Under the pieces are notes generated by a model. It saw only the letters and a program-made list of their open reading frames with translations. It was not told the DNA's origin and did not search any database. Below, in pieces: positions 34,835 to 43,564 of a stretch of 64,000 nucleotides of DNA (position 1 is its first letter; the number at the start of each line of letters is the position of its first letter). The position numbers were made by a program, and so were the translations under genes. The DNA is taken from contig NZ_JBHSRF010000017.1 of NCBI RefSeq assembly GCF_042658925.1, forward strand, positions 62,001 to 126,000. The letters are read 5' to 3'. The stretch is from Sphaerisporangium aureirubrum. Lineage in GTDB: Bacteria > Actinomycetota > Actinomycetes > Streptosporangiales > Streptosporangiaceae.

Positions 34835-36598
34835 GTGCGGTATGTCCTGGGAATCAGTGGGCTGGGCCAGAGCCAGCCATACATGCGGCGGTCGTTTCCG
34901 GGGCTGGACGAGCGCGTGTACCGGCTCGCCCAGGGGGCGGACTCGGCAGCGGCTCTCGTCACCGAGGATGGCATCGTGGCCGCCGCGGCCGAGGAGCGTT
35001 TCGTGCGACGCAAGGGCACCGGAGAATTCCCGCAGGCCGCGATCGAGTATGTGCTCGGAGCGGCCGGCATCACTCCGCGTGACGTGAGCGCGGTCGCGCA
35101 CAACTTTGACTTCGGCCGGTACCAGACGTACTTCGAATCCGAAGGGGCGATCGAGGAATACAAGAACGTGTACGCGCCGGAAGTCATACACCGCGATCTA
35201 TTCGACGCATTTCCAAGGGAACTCTGGAGCGATGACCTGAAGGTCATCCCGATATTGCACCACCAGGCCCACGCCGCCAGCGCGTTGCACTGTTCCGGCT
35301 TCGGCTCTGCCGATGTCCTGGTCGCCGACGGGATGGGAGAGTTCGAGAGCACATCGCTTTACACAGGCGGATCGCAGGGACTGCGGTTGCGCGGCCAGGT
35401 GCGCGGACTGCACTCCATGGGACTCGTCTACGGGCTGGTTACCATGCATATGGGATTCTGGATGAACCTCGACGAGTACAAGGTCATGGGACTGGCGCCC
35501 TACGGGGACCCGCAACGACTTCGTCCGGCGTTCGACACCCTTGTCGTCCGCCAAAACGACGGCCGTTACACCACGCCTCTAACATACTTGAACGAAACAG
35601 CACAGGAACGCGCTACTTACCAGCGGTCACTGGAACATCTCGCCTCGGTTCTCGGCCCGCCCCGGGAACCGGGTGCGAACCTCGAGCAGCGTCACCTCGA
35701 CATCGCCGCGGCGCTGCAGGCCGTGACCGAGGAGACCATCGTCGGCTTCCTGGCGGCGCACCGGGATGAGCGGTCCAGCGAGAATCTATGCCTGGCCGGC
35801 GGTGTGGCCCTGAACTGCGTCGTCAACCAGGCCATCCGCAAGAGCGGGATGTACCGGCGACAGTTCGCCCAACCGGCGGCCGGCGACGACGGAACGGCGC
35901 TGGGTGCGGCGCTGACGGTGATGGAGGAGGGCGCCGAGGCGCCCAGGAAGCGGGTTCGCCCGCGCATCGGGCCACCCTACCTCGGTCCGGCGTTCACCTC
36001 CGAGCGCATCCAGGCCACGCTGGAGCGCACCGACCTGCGATGGCGGCGATGCGAACTCGACGACCTCGTCGCCGAGGCTGCCGGGCTTCTGAGTGACGGA
36101 AAGGTCGTCGCGCTCTTCCAGGGCCGGATGGAATACGGCCCGCGAGCGCTGGGGAACCGCAGCATTCTCGCCGATCCACAACGGGTCGAGATGAGGGACC
36201 GGATCAACTCAATGGTCAAGCAACGGGAGGAGTTCCGGCCGCTCGCGCCGGCGGTCCTGCTCGAGTACGCAGAGCAGTGCTTCGAGATCGACGATCCTGA
36301 CGAGTATCTGTGGATGATCGAAACCGTCGATGTTCGTGAGGCTTGGCGTCCGAGACTCGGGGCGGTGACGCACGTCGACGGCACTGCCCGGATCCAGGTG
36401 GTGCGACGCGAGGACAACGATCTCTACTGGCGGTTGATCGATGCCTTCCGGGCGATCACCGGCGTTCCGGTCCTGCTCAACACCTCGTTCAACTCGCGCG
36501 GGGAGCCGATCGTCTGCTCACCCGAGGACGCGGTGGCGACGTTCTCTCGGATAGACATCGACGCGATGGTCATCGGAGACCATCTGGTGTCGCGATAG
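34835..36598 (+). CDS. NodU/CmcH-type O-carbamoyltransferase
   Basis: A 587-residue enzyme that makes carbamoyl-adenylate from carbamoyl phosphate and ATP and transfers the carbamoyl group to a hydroxyl. The N-terminal Kae1-like lobe has YVLGISGLGQSQPYM, AAAEERFVRRKGTGEFP, the metal-binding ILHHQAHAASAL (His142, His143, His146) and VADGMGEFEST. SENLCLAGGVALNCVVN and GRMEYGPRALGNRSIL are also conserved. The C-terminal carbamoyltransferase domain ends LLNTSFNSRGEPIVCSPEDAV. I start at GTG 34835, with GAGAGGA nine bases upstream. It could modify the hydroxyl added by a SyrP-like enzyme, or a sugar. Confidence 0.92.
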   Translation: MRYVLGISGLGQSQPYMRRSFPGLDERVYRLAQGADSAAALVTEDGIVAAAAEERFVRRKGTGEFPQAAIEYVLGAAGITPRDVSAVAHNFDFGRYQTYFESEGAIEEYKNVYAPEVIHRDLFDAFPRELWSDDLKVIPILHHQAHAASALHCSGFGSADVLVADGMGEFESTSLYTGGSQGLRLRGQVRGLHSMGLVYGLVTMHMGFWMNLDEYKVMGLAPYGDPQRLRPAFDTLVVRQNDGRYTTPLTYLNETAQERATYQRSLEHLASVLGPPREPGANLEQRHLDIAAALQAVTEETIVGFLAAHRDERSSENLCLAGGVALNCVVNQAIRKSGMYRRQFAQPAAGDDGTALGAALTVMEEGAEAPRKRVRPRIGPPYLGPAFTSERIQATLERTDLRWRRCELDDLVAEAAGLLSDGKVVALFQGRMEYGPRALGNRSILADPQRVEMRDRINSMVKQREEFRPLAPAVLLEYAEQCFEIDDPDEYLWMIETVDVREAWRPRLGAVTHVDGTARIQVVRREDNDLYWRLIDAFRAITGVPVLLNTSFNSRGEPIVCSPEDAVATFSRIDIDAMVIGDHLVSR

Positions 36599-36662
36599 AA
36601 GGGGCCGGCGGATCCGTGGATCCCCGTAGCCAAGGCAAGCTCTTGGACCTCAGGAGGCAGCC

Positions 36663-36905
36663 GTGAGAACCATCGATGAAACTCAGGAGCTGATCGGGAG
36701 CATCTGGGTTGAGCTTCTCGGCCTTGACGCACCGCCTGACCGCTCGGCGCGCTTCTTCGCCGTCGGCGGCGACTCGATCTTGTGTGTGCGCTTCATCGCC
36801 GTCGCGCGTACACGGGGTGTCGAACTCACCATCCGCGACGTACTGGAAGACGACGAGATCGAGTCCCTCGCGGCCCGAGCACGTCCAACGGGGGAGCGAT
36901 CGTGA
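36663..36905 (+). CDS. free-standing carrier protein 3
   Basis: An 80-residue PCP with Ser38 in FFAVGGDSILCVRF, a standard GGDS site, and a helical ending DVLEDDEIESLAARA. AGGAGG precedes the GTG start. Its stop overlaps the GTG of the next condensation-type gene, so carrier and condensation protein are made together and probably work as a split module. Confidence 0.9.
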   Translation: MRTIDETQELIGSIWVELLGLDAPPDRSARFFAVGGDSILCVRFIAVARTRGVELTIRDVLEDDEIESLAARARPTGERS

Positions 36906-38377
36906 CAGGTCGGGGCCGCGACACCATCTCCGAGTCTGTCCGCGCGACGCTCTACGCGACAGCCGGAGACAGCGAGGTGGAGGCATTCGAGGTTCCAGAC
37001 GACCGATGGGCGCAGATACCCGCGCTGGGCCTGGTCTCGCCGGCTGATCGCCGACGGCTGCCGGCCAGTGCCGTGGATGCCTTCCCGATGAGCGAGCAAC
37101 AGGCCGTGATGGCCACCCGGATGCTCATGGCCGCTGCCCTCCGAGACCGCGGCGCCATCGGTGTCCCGGCCTATCACAACGTCGCGACCTCGCGTCTGAC
37201 CGTACCTCGCGTGGAGCCCGCGGCCTTCGAGGCGGCCGGGCTCGGCTTGGTGCGGGAGCACGAAATGTTCCGCTCGCTGCTGGACTTGGACCGCTACTCG
37301 CGCCCGATGCAGGTCGTACTGAACCACGTCGACCGGCCATTGGTGAAAGTTTGCGACTTGCGGGGGCTCCACGACCGTGAACAGCAACAGCGGTTGGCCG
37401 AGTTCGCTGACGCCGAGAACACGCGGACCATCGATCTGAAGGATCCGCCCCTCGTCACGATCACGGTCCACCTGCTGAGCGAGACGGCGATCACCTTGAC
37501 CCTTACTGAGCCGCATGCGATTGCTGACGGGTGGAGCACCCACCTGAACCTGGTGGAATTCCTAGACCGCTACGTCGCGGAACTCACCGGGCGGCCACCC
37601 GAGCGGCCGGCGTCATCTGCCTCGAACGCCTCGCCCCGCTTCAGACTCCGCGAGCACAGCGCGCAGCAGCTCTTCCAGTCGCTCACGCTCGCCGACTCAC
37701 AGTGGTGGAGCCAGTACCTGGACGGGCTGGAAACGCTGTCGAGTGCCGAGACCACTCGCGACCGCCACACCTGGCAGGACTCGGTGGAGATCGCAGGCCA
37801 GGAGAATCGGATGCTGAGCCGACTTGCGGCGAGTTCCTCCGCCGGGTTGAAGTCCGTGCTTCTCGCGATCCACCTTGAGGCGCAGGCGCGACTGGTCGGC
37901 GGGCGGAGCATCCTGACCGGCGTCCCTGTCAATACCCGGCTCGCGGTACCGAACGGCGTGGATGCGCGGGGGATGTTCCTCAACGTCGCCCCGCTGCGAA
38001 TCGACGTCGCAGCGCCTGGCAAGGAGGCCGTTGCCCGGGCGCATCGGGAGCTGATGAAGGTCACCATGCGCGGCCGGACTCCGCTGGCCCAATTGGCCCG
38101 CACCGTCGGCAGGGCCGTAATACCGGCTTCTCTGTTTGGTTTCAACAGCTTCCACAGCATCGCCGGCGTCGCGCTACGGCTCGACCTGGACACGCTGGAG
38201 GCGGTCGAGGACTGGTCCCACACGGACTTCCCGTTCGAGGCTAGCTTCAATCGAAGCGAAGAGGTAGGCGAGCGAATCCGCATTCTGCTCTACTCCGAGG
38301 GCTCCTCACATACGCGCGCCGATGCGACTGCGGCGTACCGCGACGCCGTTCAGCGGTTCGCCCAGCTTGATTGGTGA
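36902..38377 (+). CDS. free-standing condensation-type protein (PHxxxDG)
   Basis: A 491-residue condensation-fold protein. After a short N-terminal extension, FPMSEQQAVMATRML is the C1-like start. The active site is TEPHAIADGWST (Pro204, His205, Asp209), with the first His replaced by Pro. VNTRLAVPNGVDARGMFLNVAPLRID and LFGFNSFHSIAG are C-lobe features. The catalytic second His and DG are kept, so condensation or transesterification remains possible. The GTG start overlaps carrier 3. It is the last gene of the plus-strand run; the next gene is convergent. Confidence 0.83.
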   Translation: MTGRGRDTISESVRATLYATAGDSEVEAFEVPDDRWAQIPALGLVSPADRRRLPASAVDAFPMSEQQAVMATRMLMAAALRDRGAIGVPAYHNVATSRLTVPRVEPAAFEAAGLGLVREHEMFRSLLDLDRYSRPMQVVLNHVDRPLVKVCDLRGLHDREQQQRLAEFADAENTRTIDLKDPPLVTITVHLLSETAITLTLTEPHAIADGWSTHLNLVEFLDRYVAELTGRPPERPASSASNASPRFRLREHSAQQLFQSLTLADSQWWSQYLDGLETLSSAETTRDRHTWQDSVEIAGQENRMLSRLAASSSAGLKSVLLAIHLEAQARLVGGRSILTGVPVNTRLAVPNGVDARGMFLNVAPLRIDVAAPGKEAVARAHRELMKVTMRGRTPLAQLARTVGRAVIPASLFGFNSFHSIAGVALRLDLDTLEAVEDWSHTDFPFEASFNRSEEVGERIRILLYSEGSSHTRADATAAYRDAVQRFAQLDW

Positions 38378-38455
38378 GGGGAGCGGGGCGACCTCGCTTG
38401 TCATTCACCAGGCCGAGCTGCCGGCAGGCACCGTGTCGCTGTCCGCCGCTGAGTG

Positions 38456-39205
38456 TCAGCTGACTCCGATGGCTCGCGTCGCCGGGTTCGGGTCACGCGA
38501 AGCGAATGCCAGGGTCGCGCGAGCGGCCTGCTCAAGCATCAGCTGCGCCCACGTTCCAACGGAGAGCTGGGACTTGCTGGCCGCCTCCGTGATCATGGCA
38601 AGCTGATCGTTGGTGACATCCAGGTGCAGTTTCAAGGCCATGGCGCTGTCGCCGATACCGGCACCCTCATGCTTGGCATGATCGTGACCCCTGGCGTGAT
38701 CGTCGGCGGTTGCCCCGGCCGCGATACCTCGGTCAGCCAGGTCCTCGCCGCGCGCGGCGAGGCTGGCGCGCACCTCGCGCCGCAGGTCGTTCCTCGACCA
38801 GCCGAACAACTCTGCCTTCCGAAGCCAATAGTCCTGCTCCGGCTCGGGGAGACCGGCGACCGCGGCGTGGTGCTCGAAGCTCAATCCCGCCCTCCGCCTT
38901 GCGTGCGCGAACTTCCTGGCGACCCACGCATAGTTGCGAAGCGTCTTGTAATCAAGCGAGGTTTGCTCGATAGCACTGCGGTAACGCCCGGTGAAGCGAG
39001 TTTCACCGTAAATCAGCCAGTCGCCCAGGCACCATGCCGAGCCACTCACGGCCTCGGCCAACCCCTGGCCGATTCCAAGCCAATTATCGAATGGTATCCC
39101 ACTGTCAAGGCGCAGTCCTGTCGAGGGCAGAACGGCGACACCGGCTGTGATATGACCTGCGGGCAGGGACGGGGACTGCGAAGGCACTCCTGACTTAGCT
39201 TTCAT
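38456..39205 (-). CDS. LmbU-like cluster regulator
   Basis: A 249-residue DNA-binding protein similar to LmbU, the lincomycin cluster activator. The diagnostic block runs LDSGIPFDNWLGIGQGLAEAV, SAWCLGDWLIYGETRF, LDYKTLRNYAWVARKF, GLSFEHHAAVAGLPEPEQDYWL and GWSRNDLRREVRA. The C-terminal 80 residues (TNDQLAMITEAASKSQLSVGTWAQLMLEQAARATL) resemble a ribbon-helix-helix-like segment. GGGAGGA precedes the ATG. It is divergent from the glycosyltransferase across a 402-base control region. Along with the SARP it gives the cluster two pathway-specific regulators. Confidence 0.87.
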   Translation of the reverse strand: MKAKSGVPSQSPSLPAGHITAGVAVLPSTGLRLDSGIPFDNWLGIGQGLAEAVSGSAWCLGDWLIYGETRFTGRYRSAIEQTSLDYKTLRNYAWVARKFAHARRRAGLSFEHHAAVAGLPEPEQDYWLRKAELFGWSRNDLRREVRASLAARGEDLADRGIAAGATADDHARGHDHAKHEGAGIGDSAMALKLHLDVTNDQLAMITEAASKSQLSVGTWAQLMLEQAARATLAFASRDPNPATRAIGVS

Positions 39206-39607
39206 TACCCATCCTCCCTGAACACGGTGCAGTCAGCGGGAGTCGTCGACCTCTCGACCGAGGCTAACCGTAAGTCCGGCGGCCGGCCTTCCGTAGATGC
39301 CGTCAATGCCCCGGACAGAGACGCTCACGACGAGATTCGACCCTCCTTGTAATCGTGAATCGAGCCGACCCTTTCGGCCATCTGGCTTACACACCCGATC
39401 GTGGAGGGCACCGGTCCTCCTTCGCTCTCACGGCGCTCTTATCGCACCCCTCTCGCGTCCACGCGAAAACAGCGCATAGACACCGTTCCGGTAGTGGCGT
39501 AACGGCGACATTCGGCAACGTGGCTTCAGATCCCGTCGGGTACAATTACCACGTCCCAGAGCAGCCAACGGCAGACGTCTCCTGCAGAAAGCGCCTGAGG
39601 TGATCGC
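39206..39607. other. 402-base divergent intergenic region
   Basis: This gap between the LmbU-like gene (minus) and the glycosyltransferase gene (plus) should contain both promoters. I see no open frame with family similarity. The ribosome site GAGGTGAT sits at 39597-39604, directly before the glycosyltransferase ATG. I could not pick a convincing -35/-10 pair. Confidence 0.5.
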
Positions 39608-40882
39608 ATGCATAACCAGCCACAATTGTCCGTGGTGGTCCCCACCTACAACCGGGCGCCATTGCTGCGCAAGACGCTCGAGTCGCTTGCCGATCAGCGC
39701 GACCCGCCGCCGTTCGAGGTCATCGTGGCTGACGACGGATCCGCCGACGACAGCGAGCAGGTCGCTGAGGAGTTCAGCGACCGCCTGGCGATCCGCTACC
39801 GCTATCAGGAGGACCAAGGGTACCGGGTGGCCAAGGCGCGGAACATGGGCGCGGCCATCGCCAGAGCGCCGATCCTGGTGTTCCTGGACAGCGGCACGCT
39901 AGCGGGACCTGACCTGCTCGCCGGCCACCTGCGCGGCCACGCCGAGCACCGTCCGGGCCCCGGATCGCCGGCCCGCGGGGCGGCCGTGATCGGCTACACC
40001 TACGGATACCGGCCCTATGACCCTACCCCGGGGCTTGCCGAGTCCTTCACCTCGCTCAGCCCGCAGCAGGTGTACCAGCGCTATCTCTGCGATCCGCAGT
40101 TCCGCGACTCGCGTCATGAAGCGCTGGACAAGGTCGACTTCAGCTTGACCGGGCTGAGGATGCCGTGGCTGTTCTTCTGGACGCTGAACGTCTCGGTGCA
40201 TGCCGCCGACTACGCGGCGGTGGCCGGCTTCGACGAGCGATTTCACAGCTGGGGAGGGGAGGACCTGGAACTCGGGTACCGCCTGCACCGGTACGGTGTG
40301 CCGTTCGCCTGCGACACCCTCCCCTGGGCGGTGGAAATACCGCACGAGCGTGACCGCGAGGCCGGTATCGCCAGCAACAAGAGCAACGCGCTGCGCATGC
40401 TCATGGCACACGCCGACCCTGCCGTCGAGTTCTTCTGGGCACTGCTGACGCGCGACTACATCATGTTCCCCGCCGAAGACGCGTACCGTGACCTTGTCGA
40501 CTGGGAGGACCGGGTCACCGACCTGGACGTGCGGCCAGAAGTGGACCGCGGCACCGCGGACCTGCCGCCCGGGGCCCGCGTGGCGGTCTTCGGCAGCGGC
40601 GCGAGCGTGCCTGGTCGTGGGCTGCGCGGCGCGTTGGTCGATTTCGACGACAGGCTCCTCACCGGGGCATCCGTCGACTGCCGCTTCATCACGCACCACG
40701 GACTTGGCTTGCGGACACCCTGGCCCGACAACACCTTCGACCGTGTCATGATCACTTCCCGGTTGTCGCGGCTATGGCCGCAGTGGGGCGAGGTCATCCG
40801 AGCCGAGGCCTCACGGATCGGCGCCAGTGTCCGCTGCGCCCCGGCCCTCGACCGCGAAGCCGGTGAGGCGCGGACGCGTTAG
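39608..40882 (+). CDS. family-2 glycosyltransferase with a C-terminal methyltransferase-like remnant
   Basis: A 424-residue GT-A protein. SVVVPTYNRAPLLRKTLESL opens the nucleotide-binding domain; VIVADDGSADDSE and FLDSGTL (DxD-like) bind the sugar nucleotide; GFDERFHSWGGEDLELGYRLHRYG is the galactosyltransferase-like segment seen in polymerising and antibiotic GTs. The last 110 residues, with RVAVFGSGASVPG and TPWPDNTFDRVMITSRLSRLWPQWGEVIRAEASRIG, look like the post-I motifs of a class I methyltransferase without a usable SAM loop. The end of the gene is near a decayed regulator. It likely glycosylates the product, but it lies apart from the main operon. Confidence 0.82.
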   Translation: MHNQPQLSVVVPTYNRAPLLRKTLESLADQRDPPPFEVIVADDGSADDSEQVAEEFSDRLAIRYRYQEDQGYRVAKARNMGAAIARAPILVFLDSGTLAGPDLLAGHLRGHAEHRPGPGSPARGAAVIGYTYGYRPYDPTPGLAESFTSLSPQQVYQRYLCDPQFRDSRHEALDKVDFSLTGLRMPWLFFWTLNVSVHAADYAAVAGFDERFHSWGGEDLELGYRLHRYGVPFACDTLPWAVEIPHERDREAGIASNKSNALRMLMAHADPAVEFFWALLTRDYIMFPAEDAYRDLVDWEDRVTDLDVRPEVDRGTADLPPGARVAVFGSGASVPGRGLRGALVDFDDRLLTGASVDCRFITHHGLGLRTPWPDNTFDRVMITSRLSRLWPQWGEVIRAEASRIGASVRCAPALDREAGEARTR

Positions 40883-40899
40883 GCCATTCCGCCGGCCCC

Positions 40900-41490
40900 A
40901 CCGAGCCATTGGAGAATTTGCCCAGATTGCGGGATGGGTCGCCGGCGACGCCGGCCAGCACGACCAAACAGCACATACTTACCGGCTCGGCATTAGCGCC
41001 GCACGGGATGGCGGGGATGGCATTCTTGCGTCGAACCTTATCGGATCGCCGGCATGCCAGACCTCCAACATGGGTGATCCAGCCGAAGGGGTAGCGCTTG
41101 CCTATGCGGCGTTAGATTCGGCACGGCAACACTCATTCCCCGAGCACTGGCGCTGGCATGGGATCGCGTGGCGTGGCGCACGTGCAGGGAACGCGCCAGC
41201 CGCCATGCGTGCGCTCAGTACTGGGTAGATGCCGGCGAACTCCACATTATGAATGCGCGTGACTATATCAAGTTACGGCGACCACTACGCGCCTCCCCTC
41301 CTAACTGATGTACTCAGCCGATACAACGCCACGCTTACCCGAGAAATGGCTCTGTACCTATCATGGCTTTCCGTTGCACTTGCAGAGGCGAACGAACTAG
41401 AGGAGGCGGCGCCAGCAGCCGAACGGATGCTCAATCTTTCCGGGGGAATCCGACCCCAATATCTAAAGGCGGGTAGCGGCGATGTTCTGG
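40900..41490 (+). pseudogene. decayed TPR-type (XRE-associated) regulator
   Basis: Translating in two frames recovers one ancestral protein. QIAGWVAGDAGQHDQTAHTYRLGISAARD and GDPAEGVALAYAALDSARQHS end at a TAG (41226). YWVDAGELHIMNARDYIKLRRPLRAS continues in a second frame. PLLTDVLSRYNATLTREMALYLSWLSVALAEANE then continues in the first frame to about 41470. This is the tetratricopeptide-like C-terminal half of a common actinobacterial HTH regulator family. The N-terminal HTH is missing and at least two frameshifts are present, so it is not functional. It marks the right edge of the cluster. Confidence 0.7.
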
Positions 41491-41502
41491 GGTTGGTGGG
41501 GG

Positions 41503-43005
41503 TTAGCGGAGGAGGCGGTGGGCGGTGGTGGCCAGGAGGAGGGCGGTGTGGACGGCGGGGTCGGTTACGGTGTGGCCCAGGAGGGTTTCTATTCGTTGGA
41601 GGCGTTGGTAGAAGGACTGGCGGCCCAGGTGGAGGGCGGCGGCGGTGCGGGTGGCGCTGCAGCCGTGGAGGAGGAAGACCTCCAGGGTGGTGACCAGGTC
41701 GGTGCGGTGGGCCGAGTCCCATTCGACCAGGGGGGTGATGGTGCGGCGGACCAGGTCGGCGGCGTGGGCGGGGTCGAAGTGGCGGGTGAGCTCCAGGTCG
41801 AGGGCCAGGGCGCGGGTGGTGACCAGGGGGGCGGTGCGGCGCAGGCCGAGGGCGGCGCGGGCGTCACGGAGGGAGACGCCGAGCTCGGTGAGGTCGGCGG
41901 CGGCGTGGCCGACCGCGAGCTGGAGCTGGGTGGCGCTGAGGCGGCGCAGGGCCTCCTCCAGGGCCTGGCCGGCGGCGCCGACGGCGTCCGCGACGGTGCG
42001 CGGGACGGCCAGGGCGCCGAGGACCAGCCGTGACACGCGGCCCCGGATCGCGGAGGTGTGCAGGATGTGCGCGGCCCGGTCGATGACGGCGAGGGCCGCC
42101 GCGGACTCCATCGCGTCGGCCGCCACCCCGACCAGCACGTGCTCGGGCGGCGGCTGGAACCCGGCCATCATGGCGCGCACCGCGGCGTCCGCCTCGGCGG
42201 TGCCCTCGATGAGGTCGCTCAGCAGCGCGGACGCCTGCCGGTCCCGTTCGCTCGGCGGGCTGCCGGTCCGCAGCATGGCCAGGGCGAGCGCGACGGCCGT
42301 CCGCTCCAGCGCGACCATCAGATCCTCGGCGGGCAGCGCCGAGCCGGGCCCGGCCACCAGCCGTCCCCAGGGCCGCCCGTGCAGGGTGACCGGCGTCTCG
42401 CACCCGGCGTGCTCCACGGCCCGCCACGCGTCCCGGTCCCCCGCCACGCCGTGCGCCGCCACCAGCGCCCCGCTGCCCGCCACCAGCATCAGCGGCGCGC
42501 CGATCACCTCGGCGCCGGTGGCGAGCACCCCGGCCACCCCGGCGCCCGCGATGAGCGTCTCGTTGAGCGCCCGGGTGGCCCGGTCGCCGAGGCGCAGCCG
42601 CCTGCTGGCGTAGTCGACGATCAGCGTGTTGGCGTGCTCGGTGATCCGGATGAACGGCACCACGGCGTGCAGCGCGATGAACGGCAGCTCCTGCCGCCTG
42701 GCCTCCTCGACGAGTTCCCTGGGGGTCTCGGGGAACGTGCGGCCGAGTTCCAGCGCGACCCCCGCCACGCCGCGCTGGGCGATCTCCCGCAGGTAGTGCC
42801 GCCGGGCGCCCGCGTCGGTGCCCGCCAGCCCGAGCCCGGTGGTGAGCAGCAGCTCGCCGCCGGTGAGCAGCGGCCCGATCTCGTAGATCTCGCTGGAGTG
42901 CACCCAGCGCACCACCCGGTCCAGTGAGGCGTCCCCCGCGAGGACCTGCGGCCGGGCGTCGCGCAGCACGTCGAAGGTGAGCAGTTCGCGGAGCGTGAGC
43001 GGCAT
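41503..43005 (-). CDS. PucR-family transcriptional regulator
   Basis: A 500-residue regulator. The N-terminal PucR domain (about 1-130) begins MPLTLRELLTFDVLRDARPQVLAG and includes WVHSSEIYEIGPLLTGGELLLTTGLGL and GVAGVALELGRTFPETP. A GGDEF-like middle and a C-terminal PucR helix-turn-helix (LEVFLLHGCSATRTAAALHLGRQSFYQRLQRIETLLGH) follow. PucR proteins control purine and pyrimidine catabolism. The ATG at 43005 matches the family start; an ATG 39 bases upstream (43044) is possible. It is divergent from the cytosine-deaminase operon with a gap below 100 bases, which points to direct control of it. Confidence 0.9.
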   Translation of the reverse strand: MPLTLRELLTFDVLRDARPQVLAGDASLDRVVRWVHSSEIYEIGPLLTGGELLLTTGLGLAGTDAGARRHYLREIAQRGVAGVALELGRTFPETPRELVEEARRQELPFIALHAVVPFIRITEHANTLIVDYASRRLRLGDRATRALNETLIAGAGVAGVLATGAEVIGAPLMLVAGSGALVAAHGVAGDRDAWRAVEHAGCETPVTLHGRPWGRLVAGPGSALPAEDLMVALERTAVALALAMLRTGSPPSERDRQASALLSDLIEGTAEADAAVRAMMAGFQPPPEHVLVGVAADAMESAAALAVIDRAAHILHTSAIRGRVSRLVLGALAVPRTVADAVGAAGQALEEALRRLSATQLQLAVGHAAADLTELGVSLRDARAALGLRRTAPLVTTRALALDLELTRHFDPAHAADLVRRTITPLVEWDSAHRTDLVTTLEVFLLHGCSATRTAAALHLGRQSFYQRLQRIETLLGHTVTDPAVHTALLLATTAHRLLR

Positions 43006-43098
43006 GCGTACCCGCTTTACGGTTTGTCCGGTGAAGGTAGCCATACTACGGACGATCTGCCCGTTCTCGCCGGGCCCCTTCCGGGGGATAGTTGCCGC

Positions 43099-43560
43099 AT
43101 GACCAGCCAAGTCACCGGCCCGGCCGCCATGCTCGCCATCGCTCTGGAAGAGGCCAGGAAGGGTTTCGCCGAGGGCGGCATCCCGATCGGCGCGGCCCTG
43201 TTCGGCCCGGACGGGCGGCTGCTCGGCCGGGGACGCAACCGGCGCGTCCAGGACGGCGACCCGTCGGTGCACGGGGAGACGGCGGCGTTCAGGAGCGCGG
43301 GGCGCCAGCGCACCTACCGGGGCACCACCATGGCGACCACCCTGTCCCCGTGCTGGTACTGCAGCGGCCTGATCCGCCAGTTCGGCATCACCGGGCTGGT
43401 CGTCGGCGAGAGCCGTACCTTCACCGGCCAGCACGAGTGGCTCGCGGCGAACGGCGTGAACGTCACGGTGCTGGACTCCCCCGAGTGCGCCGAGCTGATG
43501 ACCGCGTTCATCGCCGCCAACCCGGCGCTGTGGCACGAGGACATCGGAGAGGACTCATGA
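43099..43560 (+). CDS. nucleoside/cytosine deaminase (zinc-dependent)
   Basis: A 153-residue cytidine-deaminase-fold enzyme, closest in layout to yeast-type cytosine deaminase. The zinc site and catalytic Glu are in VHGETAAF and SPCWYCSG (PCxxC). The N-terminal ALEEARKGFAEGGIPIGAALF and C-terminal SPECAELMTAFIAANPALWHEDIGE match that group. It would convert cytosine, or a methylated/related base, to the uracil analogue. First gene of a three-gene operon; the gap to the next gene is four bases. Confidence 0.88.
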   Translation: MTSQVTGPAAMLAIALEEARKGFAEGGIPIGAALFGPDGRLLGRGRNRRVQDGDPSVHGETAAFRSAGRQRTYRGTTMATTLSPCWYCSGLIRQFGITGLVVGESRTFTGQHEWLAANGVNVTVLDSPECAELMTAFIAANPALWHEDIGEDS

Positions 43561-43564
43561 ATCC

